From Apteryx mantelli (lineage: Eukaryota > Chordata > Aves > Apterygiformes > Apterygidae): 64,000 nucleotides of DNA. Position numbers and translations under genes: made by a program. Each line of letters starts with the position of its first letter. Position 1 is the first letter of the stretch. Shown here one piece after another: positions 1 to 12,909 of this stretch. The stretch is from NCBI RefSeq assembly GCF_036417845.1, contig NC_089979.1:124219415-124283414 (forward strand). Direction: 5' to 3'. Below the pieces are notes generated by a model. The model had not been told where the DNA came from, did no database searches, and saw only the letters and a list, made by a program, of their open reading frames with translations.

Positions 1-2754
1 ACTAAAGAAGTCAGCCAATGCAATCCATTCAGTACTGTAATTATTTTTGTTTTGGCTTCAGACATTTGTGCAGAGGTATAAACTCTTCCTCGTAGGGATT
101 GATTCAATATCTAACTCAACAGAGAGACTTTGATAGACTTCAAGACATATGGCTCAACACCCCTGCAACCCTCCATTGCCTCCTCACCTTCACCTACTGA
201 ATATGTCAAAGATCTCTTCGCTATATTTCCTTTCTCTTCTCTTTCCATCCTTTCCTCTCCCCCCACTTTTTTTCCTTTTCAGCACTTTGCAGCTGCTATT
301 TGGACCCATCATTTGTGGTTTATTAAACACAGACAAATGAAATCAAAGTTGTTCAGCCTAGATAAACCAGAAAAATATTAATTTTTATAACAATATATAC
401 AGTTCTGATTTGTATTCATTTGTTGGCTGGATGAATGATAACAAGACTGATCACTTCAGGTTTCTCAGTGTTGAGCTCAGCCAAACATTTCTTTCTAGAC
501 GAAATGCGACATCTCAAAGGGACAGACATACATAATTTTCTCTTTTTCCTGGGAGAACAAACACACATGGTCTTGCTGAACAGGCCTGCTTTACTGAGTG
601 TCCAACATTTCTAGGAATGCAATTAGTTTTCTAGGAGCGCATTTACAAAAAGGACCTGCCTCAGCTAAGTGCAGGAACCCTGTTCCAAAATTCTCAAACT
701 CTATTTAGAAACTTAAATAAAAGCTAAAAATGGATTTTAAAACATAACTATAGGCTTCAGAGTGCAACTCTTGTGGCTGTAGTCCCTAATGCAGAACCCA
801 AACAAGCCCCACAGAGGACCACAGTAGATGGTCCTCTTCCATGTCTTCCATGCTTACATTGCTTAAAGCACCGCCATGGAGCTAATCAGCTAACTCTGGA
901 ACTAGGAGCAGAGCAGTGACACCAGTGCAACTTGCTGAAAGACAGGGATAATTATCATGGATTCAGAGTTGTACTAGTGTGTTTATAGTGCTTTCAGGAC
1001 AAGAGCCTTTCTTCATGGTGCTGTATGTCATCCTATAGACGCATCTGGAACTAAATCAAAAATCTTCTACAAGTAAGTCTGAGCTGCCTGTAGATCTGAA
1101 TGACTCACCTTCTCTTCATCATCTGCTCGTGCTATGTTAAATGTATTTATTTATTATTTCATATTTATGCCTTGCAGAATAAGGTATGAAAAATCTATGC
1201 AATGTAATGATACATGGCTACCTACTACTTGTTTTTGTAGTAGAGTTGAGCCGTGAAGCTTCCAGGCTTCAAGAGCCTGAGTCAAAATTCCTGAGGTTCA
1301 CAGCTTTCTGCTAGATTTTGGATCAGCTGCTGTAATTTTATCAGCATTAATTCTTAGTTGTATAGCACATTCTCTTTCTTCCTACAAATATGCACATATA
1401 ATGGTTTGAGGGTGGGGAAGCTTGTTTATTTATTTCAAACAATTCCTGAAAGTACAACTGGAACATTACTTTGATGGTCTTGTGGCATCTCTGGGGAAGT
1501 CCCTTAATATCATTTCTTTAACCTCCTTTATGGAATTTTCCCTTAAATTTTTTGAAGAGATTCTTTGCAGAACATCATTAATCTAAATATAATTATGATG
1601 CATTAGCAAAATAAACCATTGGAGAGGAGCTGCTATGTTCTTTCTCTTCTCACTAAGTGTTCAAGAATTTCAGATAGCTGCAATGGTTATTTCCTTACAG
1701 AGTTCTTAAGGTGTTCTGTCAACAGCAGTAGAAAAAAAAAAATGTCACTTGCCCTCCATTTCATAGAAAAGAAGTTTATTCTTAGGTTGTGGTTACAAAA
1801 CAAATAGCTAGGATATAAATTTGCAGCTTATGAGCTACTCCACAGTAAGTGCTCCTCTGTATGATCTACAGTAAACAGGAGGCAATTTGAGGTGGCTTAT
1901 CCTTTAACACAACAGCAGTAAGCTAGCTCACAGGCTAAAAATATTCTCTAACGCAGTTGCCACAGATCAGCTAATGCTCTGTAAATTCCCTGACTCACAC
2001 TGGGCAAGCTACCTCCAGCAATAATGCAGCCTCTTGGTAACCTACTCTGTTTCACCATACTGCAGTGGTGGGTTCTCAACCTCTAAGTAACTTAGCAGCA
2101 TAAATTCCATTTTAAAAGCCTATTGTGTCCAGGTGCGGCACATACATAGTGTAAAACATAAAAACAGAAAGCTAGGAACTTAAATACAGAGACACCATAG
2201 GCTAAGTTTTGATACCTCTTTCACCACAAACCTCATACTGAGTTCAGAAAGTTCTTGCTGAATAAGGTGCTTGCTCTAGCCAGATATAGGCCTTTTCTTT
2301 GGGCCAACAAGACGAGTGAAGTTATTCAGCTGGCATTGAACCTGAGCTAATAAATCTTCTTGGAACCTCCTATGTAGTATAGAGATGTTCAGGTGGCACT
2401 TAATTAGCCTGGCTGGCTCTGAACTGCCTCTGCACTGTCCCAGTCCTTCCAGGAAATAGGAATGCAATACTGAAGCCTTCCTGGCGACTCCACAAAATGA
2501 GCCTGGGTCTGCAGGGCTATTAGTTTGTGTTCTGCACACACAACATAGCTAAACTGCTCACAGTCCCAAGCTGGCTGTGAAGGCAGTACAGCTGTCTTTC
2601 TCTGGCACTGTGCCTAAACTAGTAAGTCCAGGCAGTCCAATGCCGCCTTGGTAAGGGGAAAGCTCAGGTATCACTGCTTCCAAGGTATGATTAAACCTCA
2701 AACTGACAAGGTACCCACAGGTAAATGAGCATTGATTGCATATGAGAAGTTCAA
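1..2754. other. Intergenic DNA, no gene seen
   Basis: AT-rich sequence with only short chance open frames. A weak antisense-MIR-like string (about 1495-1545, AAGTCCCTTAATATC... AACCTCC) is too decayed to call. No splice-bounded coding exon was recognised. Confidence 0.6.
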
Positions 2755-2845
2755 AATTGCACAGAAAACACATGGCAGAGCCAAGGTCTGCACCTAGGCC
2801 TCCTGTATCTCAATCTAGTGCCTTAGCTACAAGACTATTTCCCCT
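2755..2845 (-). mobile_element. MIR-like tRNA-derived SINE remnant
   Basis: On the plus strand the piece reads CATGGCAGAGCCAAGGTCTG, then CCTAGGCCTCCTG, then CTAGTGCCTTAGCTACAAGA. This is the reverse complement of the head of MIR-type SINEs (TAGTGGTTAAGGCAC ... GGTTC ... GGCTCTGCCA), with degraded pol III A and B boxes. It is old and not active. Confidence 0.65.
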
Positions 2846-4549
2846 CACCAGATGGGGTACATTTTCAGTAGTTTGCCAGTACACGAAAGATTGCTTCTCA
2901 ACCCAGATTTGTTGGCGGATGGTACAGTCATCATAAACAGAAGACATCCATGACACTGCCTGTGGTGCTAAATAAAAACAACAAAAAAAATACAACTAAA
3001 TAAAAACAAAAACAAGCAAAATAAAAAAGAGGCAGGGACCATCCCTTGGACCTGGAAAGTGGAGTGCATCCACCCTGCTCATGGCTAGTCCTCCTGTGGC
3101 AAATTGCTCATGTGCAACTACAATAGCATTTCTTCGTGAGCTGGTCTAGTGCCTCCACAGCCCTCAGGCATAATTACCAGTTAGTAGTTTTATTTCAGAC
3201 TCTCTTCAAACTGCCCAACGTGATTACTGACTGTGTTGCAAGCTACCAGAGTTCATAGCATGAAACTGAGGATGTGTGTTGCATGAGGGCATATGAGGAT
3301 GCTGAAAGGTGTAAAGCCTCCTGGAAACATGTTGGCAGATTGTGTGGGGCAAAGACAGCCAGACCCATGGAAGCCTTGTCCATAGCGCTTTGTGGGGCAG
3401 TCCCTTGAGCGGGCTTTCCCCCAGAATTGTATCCAGGCACTATCTTGGAGAGCTCAGTTGAGCGGCCCAGAACAGAGTTGAAGGGGGGAGGAGGGGGCAC
3501 TAATAATGAAGTGGCAGAGACAATCCAGGGTCCACTGATCAACCTTCCTCTCTGGTCTCCTTTTATTGAGCAGTCTATGTGTACCTTGATGTCCCCAAAA
3601 TCAACCAGTTTTGAAATGTATGTTCATATTTAGAAGGTACTTAGGTATTTTGGTAGTGATGATGGACAGAACTTGTGCATACTGTCTACCCTCTACGTAT
3701 TTTGTTGTCATCTAAAAAATAGCCTTTCATCAAAAAGCTTGCTAAAGTTTATTTCATTTCTCATCCCGAGAGCATGCTTACTGTTAAGACAACTGGCCTA
3801 TGAACAAACGAAGAATATTTTTCCCTGAATTATTAAAACAAAACACAACATTTAAAGGGTAAAATATCCTGAGACAAAACAGTCAAAACATTCATGTGAA
3901 CTTTGTTGAAAAAAAATATCCACCATTGTATTGTGACAACAGATCCCACTGCATTTGTTTGACACGTATGAGTTTGTACAGTACAGCAACTGAAGATGAC
4001 AGAAGTCACCTTTGCTTCCTCCTAGTTATTATCACAGATTGTGCAATGAGTTTGAAAAATTACTGGCTTGTGACTTTATTATTTGCAGCAAAAAGAAACT
4101 GTGCTAATAGAGATAACAAAGGTAAAGGAAATCTAAAAACATTCAGCATACATGGATAGTAGGGCAGGAAATCAAAATGCAACACCAGAGGCAACAACAA
4201 CTTGCAAAGTCCTGCATGACCTCTTAGTGAAGGTGAGTGGTATTCTCCTCTGCATTCATGGGCTTTTATTTCAGAGGAGTACAACTACAGGAGCGCAAGT
4301 GTAGTAGAAACGATAAGACTATAACAAGCTCAGCTAGCCTCTTTGAGTCAAAGAAGCTAGACCTACCCTCATCTGGGAATCATTCTAAGAATTTTGAGCT
4401 CCACCTTGTGCTACATAGGCAGTAGAGGCAATATACCTTGATTTTAGCATAGCATTCTTATCAGCAATCTAAGAAAATAGAGCATAGATGAAATTACCAT
4501 ATAGGACGTGAACAACTGATTGATCTGGCTTCCAAATGGGTTATTAAAG
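2846..4549. other. Intergenic DNA, no gene seen
   Basis: It contains an A-rich tract (about 2968-3028) and a G-rich spot (3483-3498). No coding or repeat identity could be supported. Confidence 0.6.
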
Positions 4550-5350
4550 GTATCTGTTCTAGGCCTGATTCCACTCAATGCTTTCATCAAGGACCTGGAT
4601 GAGGCATCAGAGAACATGCTTACATAATCGGGGGTGATAATAATGGTGAGAGCTGCAAAGGATATGATTCATCATAGTGTTGAAAACTGAAAGTGATTGA
4701 AATGAACACAAGCATATTATAAAAATCAAATGTAACATACTACATGCTGGAAGGACAGATAAAATATAAGATGAGGAATTAAACGTATAAGCTGCTCCAC
4801 TGCAGAAGAGAGGCTAGGGAGTTACAGTAGATAATAAATACATTTTGAAGCCAGAACATGGCACTACTACTTTTGGTATGTACCAACAGTGCCCTACCTG
4901 AGGCACTATATGTAGTGCTGGTGAAACTTATCTGGCACACTCCATTCAGTTCTGGGCATAACACAAATTGGAGAAGGGCAGAAAAACATCAAGAACGATA
5001 AGAGTGCTATAAAGCTAATCTATCAGGAAAAGTAGATGAATTTGGAGAGGGAGTCTTCTTCACCAAAAAAACAATAAGATGTATGTTTGAAAATGCACAT
5101 TTCAACATTTTTCCAGTACGCAAAAGGACAACAGTTAAATGTTAATAGGGGTAGCCAAAGGGGGGGAAAAAAAATCGGTGCTTCTGAGAGTAATTAAGAA
5201 CTGCAACTGGCTATTTAGGGAAAGGGGGTAGCTAAGAAATCTGTTCCATTACTGGTTGTTCAGTTAGCTCTAAGATGGTCTAAGCATATTCTGCTTCAGA
5301 GCAGGGGAATTGTTCATATACTCCCTGAAGTCACTCCCAGCCCTACACTC
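4550..5350 (+). mobile_element. CR1 LINE remnant (3' part, heavily decayed)
   Basis: The left part, 'GTTCTAGGCCTGATTC' followed by 'TTTCATCAAGGACCTGGATG', matches the region of CR1 reverse transcriptase that encodes an FI(N/K)DLD-like segment. Further right are the CR1 landmarks 'CCATTCAGTTCTGGGCA', 'GAGAAGGGCAGAAAAACAT' and 'GTCTTCTTCACC'. The end, 'CTCCCTGAAGTCACTCCCAG' followed by 'CCCTACACTC', matches the CR1 3' end just before its short terminal repeats. The order and strand agree with one insertion on the plus strand. Many indels and stops rule out any function. The identification rests on remembered CR1 structure, not an alignment. Confidence 0.8.
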
Positions 5351-8300
5351 CAAAAAACTACTTGTACATGGACAAAGAAGGTATTGGTACAATGCTCTTA
5401 CAAAAGTATTCTCCAAGCTGGACACAAGTGGCTTCTGTACCCACTGCTAGTGTGTCCATAGTTAGCATCAGCAACAAAAAAAACCCAAAACCTTTATTCT
5501 CATTCCATGCATAAAAAAAAAGCTTCATGAAAAAAAAGAAACGTGGAAAAAAAAGCTTTAAAAGAAAAAAATAAATAAAAAAGACTTCCAACAAACCTTT
5601 ACTGTCATTTCCCAGAGAGCGCTATACTGACTCTCTAAAGTGCCTTTGAACTGTTTTTGCCAGGACTCCACAGGTGTGTAAGTACACAAATGCTTTTATA
5701 TTTCAAACCACAGATTTACCAGAAAGCCTGAATCTTGATCTAATCATTAGATTATTATTTTTTAATTGTTTTTCTATTTTGCTTATATTGAGAACAACAT
5801 ATAAGGCATAACATTTCACTCTTGGCAGGCCAATGGGAGTGCAGTGCATGAGCAAGTGCTTTGACATGCTGGAGCAAACATCAACAAAGGTCAAAACCTA
5901 GGTTAATAAAACACATTGTTTAAGGAAACAATGCCTCATTTTTGAATGAATTCTATTATCTTCTTTTCAGACAGATGGTCTAATTTCTTTACATTAGGGC
6001 AACTCCTAAAGAATCAGCTGCTGAGATATGCAAGTACCATAAGGAACAGGCATGAGCCAGTCTGGCACCACTGATATGTGACTGGCCAGATCATTGGTCT
6101 AATGTGGTTTAATTCTAGGAAACCTCCCTTTGAATAGCTAAATGAAAAGGTAGCCAAAGGGAGAAGTGAGGAAAAAAACAAGCAAACATAAAAACAAAAA
6201 ATGACTTCTGGATTTGTGATTCTGTGATTTGGACAGAAGCAAAAGCAAAACAATTTGGACAGCAACAAAACCCACAAAAAGGAAATATTAGAGCAAGAGA
6301 AGATGGGAAGAAGGCAGTAAGCAGAAAGTGTTTCTTTGCTTTTGTTTTATAGTATTTGCTGTGTGCGTCTTCAAATTGTCTGGAACTTCATGGACACTAA
6401 TTCATTCATTAATATCTAGGTATCAACTGCACACAATCATGATCTCTCAGAAAGTAACTTCTAATGTCCACCTTCTGTAAAGCTCTATTCCAGATGCTTT
6501 TTTCACCTTAGGGTTAGACTGTCCCTGCCCGCTCTTCATTGACTTGAACTCTGTCACCCACAGTCAGATAAGCTGACAAGGCAAAGTAATGAAACAATAG
6601 CAAAAGATCTGCACCCTGTTGGTGATCCAGCAGATTATTCTGACTGGATATCTTTCAGCCAAGAAATAAGAGAATTTTCTAAGTAATCTAGCAATAGATC
6701 CAATGACGTTGACCCTTACCACATGTCACATCAGACCAGCCGAAGGCTCCAGGGATTTGCAGAGTTAATTTTGCAACCCCAGGGAAGAGAAGATGGAGTT
6801 GTAACCAGTATAGTTTACTCCACTGACTTGTCAGAAATTCCCACTGGTAGACTGATATGTAGCCCCCTCCTACAAATAGGCTTACAGAGAAATCTCATTC
6901 GTGTCATGACTAGAGGCCTTTTGAGGAGAAGCATCCTTGTTATGTGGTACATACAGCAGTCCCTGGGTTTGCTGAACCAATCTTGATTTTCAGCATTATT
7001 ACTAATGGAGCTTTATTCCAGAAACAAAGGTTGGCTCTTTGCTGATGAGTTGGGGTCTGGCTTTGAGATTGCTAATATGATCTGACAAAGGGGTAGATGG
7101 CAAATACTTTTGGGGGTGGCATAATTAGCAAGGGACATGGAGAAAAACAAACAAACAAACAAGGGCAATAGGCACCTCATTAAACATCTCAAATCCAACT
7201 TTGGTGTTTGAAGGGAGCTTGTGTAAAAACAGTGTGCTAAATACAGGATTATCCAGCAGCAGTAGTGTGGAGACAACTGCAGTGACTGACTTGGATTTTA
7301 TAGAGCTGTCTAGTGTTTTCACATGGGATGGAAAGAGACTTTCAACTGAAGGACTGAGAAGAATCCTCCTGCCAAAACCTTCTAAATCCAGCTAATTATT
7401 GAAGGGAAAGGCACTAGGAAGGGGAAGGTGGGACATAAAATCTTCTGGCACAGGTTTATTTATTTATTTGTATTTTTTCCACACCTCCTCCTTAAATTAA
7501 ACAATTACATCCATTGATGCTAGCTTTGAGATTGGAATAAATACTTTGGGTTCAAGTACAAGTGCTTCAACTCCCCCCCCCCAAAAAACAAAAAACAACC
7601 AAACAAAAAAAACAACCCACACCCTCAGAATGAAGAAGTACTGCAAGCCTTGTGGCAGCTGCTTGAAGACCCTCTAAGAAATGAACTTCTCATTAGAGGT
7701 AATCCCTACCCTAGTGAAGACAGAGGCAAAATTTGAAACAATCTCACCACTGCTAGAAATTTATACCCAGCTATCAGGAACATGAAGTCCAGTTCTGGCT
7801 TGCTCTGCACTGGCACTGCCCCAATTACTGTAGAAGTAAAAGATATACAGCCCTCTACCCTAGCTCACCCTGATGATGCATGCAGAATGGGAAATGCTTG
7901 CAAGGGTAATTTAATCTATCTGGCCTGTGTAAGGCTCTCTTGATAATCTTGGCTACTATGCCATTGCTCTGAATGAATGAGAAGCATGCCTCTGTTTTTT
8001 CTTAATTGAAACCGATTTCAGTGTGCAGACTTCCATTACCAGGCCATTTCCCAGAGATTCTGCTGAACCCAGGTGATGACAGTATTGCCAGTGTTGAAGT
8101 TTATTTCTATGCAACCTTGCATAACATTGACCTGTTGGGAAAGAGCCCCTGAAAGGGCTTGAAAAAGTAGCCAGTCTGGATAAAGACAGAAAGCAGGTTT
8201 CAAAAATCTGAATTCTGACTGCCTGCTGCCAGCCAGTCTGAAACACTGCCTGATTGTCCAGAGTAGCCTGCAATCGTGTGGGAATATAAAGCCACACTTG

Positions 8301-8502
8301 TAATCTAGACAAGTGAATTGGCTGCTATTTCCCCACACAATGATATGGATTTAGCTGGAATGCTCTCTACTGCAAACACAACTGAGGTGGAAACCTTTAA
8401 CACTATTAGTCAACAGCTTGCATTTTGTTTTTTTTCCTCTCCTTTTAAATGCACAAGCACCGTAAGACTGAATTGAAGATGCAGACATTTAAAACTGGGC
8501 AT

Positions 8503-8544
8503 GTGCATATTAACATGCAAAGTGTGCATATTAATATGCAAAGT
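8503..8544. promoter_or_regulatory. Tandem 21-bp repeat with POU-type palindrome
   Basis: Two adjacent 21-bp units (8503-8523 and 8524-8544) differ at one base only. The second contains a perfect 16-bp palindrome TGCATATTAATATGCA (8525-8540). Each palindrome half fits GCATnnTAAT, the spacing preferred by class III POU factors. ATGCAAAG is close to the octamer ATGCAAAT. Function is inferred. Confidence 0.4.
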
Positions 8545-9444
8545 ACATGTGTTGCATCTTCATTTTTGAAAAGGACAACCAATAGTTAGAACTTTTCTCT
8601 GTGGAATCTAAGATGTGGTATCCCCTATTCTAACCACCTAGTTAAAACACCAGACAAGTTTCTCATGTCTCCCATTCTACTTTCTGCAACAGGCCTTCCT
8701 CCAACCTCAGTATATACAATCTTGCCCTACTCTTATCTATTCAAAGATCATTTTCTTAGCTCATCATTCTGTTCTGTTCTCTCTCTTGAATCATTCCCCC
8801 ATCAAATCAAATCCAAGATGCTTCTCTTCACTTTTTACATCCATCACAGCCTAACTTCAACTTACCTGTCATTCACAGCAGAAATGCTGACTTTTACCTC
8901 ATTGTACACATTTGTCATCCTTGGCTGCATTTGTATTTGCTGTTGCTCATCTAAGATGCAATTGTGTAAGCTAACTGGGGCAAAAAACAGCTTTAGCATC
9001 TGAAAGTATGGTGTTATACTCCATAATAAAGACTCTCAGTCATTGTAGCAATACAAATTATACATTTTAGCAATAACCTGACACTCTTAAAACGATCTCT
9101 AATAGTCTTCTACTGGTCATGGGGTCTAGTTTGCTAGTTACTAAATAGGACTGAGCTTCCTAAAGTCAATAGCATCCTTAATATTTATTGTTTTCAACCA
9201 CTCCAGTGGTCTTCTCAGCTAAGCTCACTGTTGGCATTTATATAGTCATTAACACTGTAGCATGTAAACCTGGTAAAACATTTTGCTGGAGGAGCTGATT
9301 TTCCATTTTATCATGGCTGTGATCAAGAACACATATCTGAATCTTAACTATAACTGATAACTGGTATCACTTCCAATCTTCATTTGCAACTTTATAGGCT
9401 GCCATCATATCTTCTTGTATTTTGCATCCTCGGAGAATGAGATT

Positions 9445-9476
9445 CTGTAAGATTCTGTAAGATAAGAATCTTACAG
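9445..9476. repeat. Perfect 12-bp inverted repeat (hairpin)
   Basis: CTGTAAGATTCT (9445-9456) and its exact reverse complement AGAATCTTACAG (9465-9476) flank an eight-base loop. The left arm itself lies in a tandem GATTCTGTAA pair (9441-9460). No poly-T tract or gene is beside it. Confidence 0.85.
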
Positions 9477-9599
9477 TGTCACTGGATGGCATAGGGGTGT
9501 AAGAGCGAGTTGTTCACTTTTGGAAGAATTACCCAGAATATTTGGGCCCCCTGAATCTCTATATTATATATAGAGAGTGGAATGATGATATATATTGAT

Positions 9600-9630
9600 A
9601 CACACACACGGAGGGAGGGAGGGAGGGAGA
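9600..9630. repeat. Microsatellite pair (AC)n then (GGGA)n
   Basis: An ACACACAC run passes straight into about five GGGA units. To its left (about 9556-9595) are TA-rich and GA-rich patches. This is a compound simple repeat. Confidence 0.85.
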
Positions 9631-10245
9631 TGGATGAGTGGAATGTGCCTGGATCATGGGTTTGCAAAAGACTTCTGAGAGACAGGAATTAACATGATAC
9701 TATCAGCCGAATTACATTTGATAGATTGAAGTATTCTTTAGATATTATTTCAGATTCCCACAATTGCAAAAACTACAGATAAGTGAAATTGACAGAACCC
9801 CTAATACTTACCTAGCCTAAATCATTCCTGCCAAACACTTTTCTAACCTGTTTTCAAAAACACAGTCCCCCTAGTCTGTCTGCCCTAGTGCTTACGTACT
9901 CTTAAAGTTAGCATTCGTCCCTGTTGCAAAGAGATTCACTCTCACAGAAATCTCAGCCTACCACTTCTTGTCTCATCTGTCACTGACATGGAAAGCAGAC
10001 TTCTCTCTTCCTTTTTTACAGCATGATTTTATGTATCTGAAGACTGCTGTCTCTTCCCACACTTCTCCAGATCAAACAATCCTAATCTTCCCAGATCATT
10101 TTTTCCTGATTGGAGACCATGTCTCCAATCACTACCTCAAGACAACCGATTTTTTCCCATCCCTTTGCAGCATGTGTTTGCCTGTATAACATAATAGCTG
10201 TTCTTAGGAAACTTTGCATGACTTCCCCATAAATCTGCCAGGCAT

Positions 10246-10311
10246 TTAGATCCTGATATGTTTTGCGGGACTCTTCCCATTGCCTTCAGCAGGGGCTGTA
10301 TCAGACCCTGT
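10246..10311. repeat. Probable remnant of the same 'GACTTCA..GG' repeat family
   Basis: GATCCTGATATG, then CTCTTCCCATTGCCTTCAGC and AGGGGCTGTATCAGACCCTG, match the family layout (GATCCTG...CCATTGACTTCAG...GGATCAGGCCC). Decay is strong. Confidence 0.35.
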
Positions 10312-12895
10312 TCATGACAGCGTATGTCAAAGCTTGCTTACTATAGGTATTCTGAAAGATATAAAATAGGCAAGATTCTGTGTATAAAAAGGACAACACA
10401 CATTTTGCAATTCCTTTCAAAACTGAAATAACCCATGGAGACAAAGCAGTCATCTTGACTCAAATACACTGCTTTGTCTCTTTAAGCTACATTTCAATAT
10501 TCTTTTTCTTCTTCCACAGTGTGGAGTATATACTGCAGTTCAGGCTCAGAACAAGTCACCAACCCACAAGTCAAACTTCCTTGGGGATCTGGTTAGCAGT
10601 TGACTCAGCAGCACATATACAAAGTTTTTAGTTGACAGGAAACCTGGTTTACAGAAGCCATGTATTTTCTAAATTATGAAGTAAATTACATATTACAATT
10701 GCAATTTATTGATGGGGCTTAAAAACTTGTACTACAGTATTATCTATGGTTGAAAATGAAAAACGAAATCATTAAACCAAATCAAGTTAGCTTTTTCTTA
10801 AAAGAGTTTAAGCTGAGTTAAACACCAGTGATTTGTGATTTTTTTTCTGCCAAACATCAGATAACAAAAGTGGAACTCAGCTTTAACCTTGATCACATAA
10901 AAATCAAACTCATCCTTTTAACTGTACAGAGGCCAATTAAAAAAAACTGACATGAAATCCCCAAATACCAAGATTAATGAAAGAGTCATTTGAAAGTGAC
11001 CATGAACGAAAATTGAAGCTAAACAGTTTGCAAACATCATTTGATGAGCTACATAAATGAACACTTTATTCTAAGATTGTTATGTTTTAAAATGTTTTTA
11101 TCTGAATCTGTAGTGGAAGGATTTAATTGGGATGGAAACCAGCAAATAACTGCAATGATCAATGAAGATGATAGCATCTAAAGAAGACCTTTTCTTAGGT
11201 TGAAAGATATTTATAAACACAGCACCAATTAATTTATTTTGCTCTCTCTGTATAGTTCCTTATTTTATTCTTGTCTTTCACCTGCAGGAATTCATTACAT
11301 ACTGCACACTGTGAAATGAGTTACCTAAGCTGCATCTTAGACAGGAAAATTATCTCATCCCAACCAAAGTGCAAAATCAAAATAGCTGGAAAGACTGTAA
11401 ATGACTTGGAAAAACAGTTATGATTGCTACTTCATTAGTCAGGATGCACCACTCAAGAATTCTCTTTTCAACCACTTCTCATTTAACCACATGGGACAGG
11501 GCTACTCATCAGGAATTGATTTTAGTCAGTGTTGAGCCTAGTCCAGGATTAAACTGAAGTAAACATTCGTGATTCAAGGTGCTCTGCCATGGCTACAGTT
11601 TTAAGCAGCCAACTGGCCATAGTTTTTATGTGCAGAAGCAACACAAAGCACAGTGCTAGCATTTTATGACAAAACAGGCATCACAAGAATGTGTTGTAAG
11701 CATATAAAACATCCACATCCGTCTCTTCTGCTGGAGTATATGATGCTGTAAGGCAGTCACCTCATTCCCCAAATTGGGTAATGTGACTGGGATATGATTA
11801 GGATGTGTAGGGAAGGCACTGATTTACCGTATTCTTGCAGTAGTATTTATTAGAGAGTAATTCTGTCAGTCCCCCAGCACAGAAACACACCATTTCCCAG
11901 AGGCAGATTTCAGAGACAGCAATGGTAGAAACAAACACCTACAGTCTCTCTAATGGGAATTTATGCTGAGGAAAAAAACTGGACATGCTGTCCCAAGGAC
12001 ACTCAAAATACATTCAGAATTAGACCAAGGGAAGTCTCCATAATAAAGCAGACAAAGCAGTTTTAGTAGAATCTGAGGGTGTCAAAATTATTGGCATATT
12101 TGAATAAAGTTTAGCACATACACGCTTGCACATATATACATACACGGAAGAAATGTTGCAATGATTCCTTTTGACATCTATGAAACAAGAACATCTTGAT
12201 TTCTTCAGGTTGCATTTGCAAGAAGATGTGGTGCCATTATCCCCCCCTCTAATGCACATATTCATAGTCAGGACACCATTTTGAAAGATATGAGAATTGT
12301 GCCAGATTGGAGTAGGGACTCAAAGGGGCTTCTAACTACTGAACTATTGGCTGTTCTGTAATGAATCTTTTCTAATCTTCCCAGCTGAGACTGTTGTACT
12401 TCATACATGTGCTCAGACATTTGCTGAAACAATGACTCCCATCTCACCCCCAAACAGGAGAGTACTGTCACAAGCAGCCTGTAGACTTATTCACCCTTTC
12501 TCTTTCTATCCTGATGAAGATGTGAGCAGTGGTGGTGACACCTCTAAGGGAAGATGTCCTCTGTGTATAATCCTTTTACATTGACACCCAGCTCCTTACT
12601 CCTAGTAACAGGAATCATAATAGGCATCCAAATCAAAGATGATTAGGACTACAGTTCAGAAGACTACCTAAGACTGGCTGTGGTACACTTGCTTTTATAT
12701 TTAAGGCTCATCTTCTATTTCTTAAAATTCATTCCAGTAAGCTTTCAGCTAGCCACTCTCCACTCTTCATTGCTATTCAACCTTCCGAGGTACTGCAGGA
12801 ATGAAGAAACTTTTCTGCTCTAAAATATCTGCGGAATTTAGGTCAGAATAGCATTTTACTACAAATGCTATTATATTACAGTAGAAGGCTTGCTT

Positions 12896-12909
12896 CCTCC
12901 ACCTAGTGG
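12896..12909 (-). promoter_or_regulatory. CTCF-like site, one mismatch
   Basis: The minus strand reads CCACTAGGTGGAGG, 13 of 14 positions of the CTCF core. It has the same orientation as the site at 28997. Confidence 0.35.

Larger units (their letters stand above)
5351..10245. other. Intergenic DNA with small repeats and motif clusters
   Basis: A-rich patches lie at 5476-5585 and 7580-7612, and an (AAAC)n run at 7145-7162. The POU-type tandem (8503) and the hairpin (9445) are listed separately. No gene was recognised. Confidence 0.6.

Noticed and set aside
4850..4925. Small hairpin AGTGCC/GGCACT
   Set aside because: Six-base stem inside the CR1 remnant; expected by chance.
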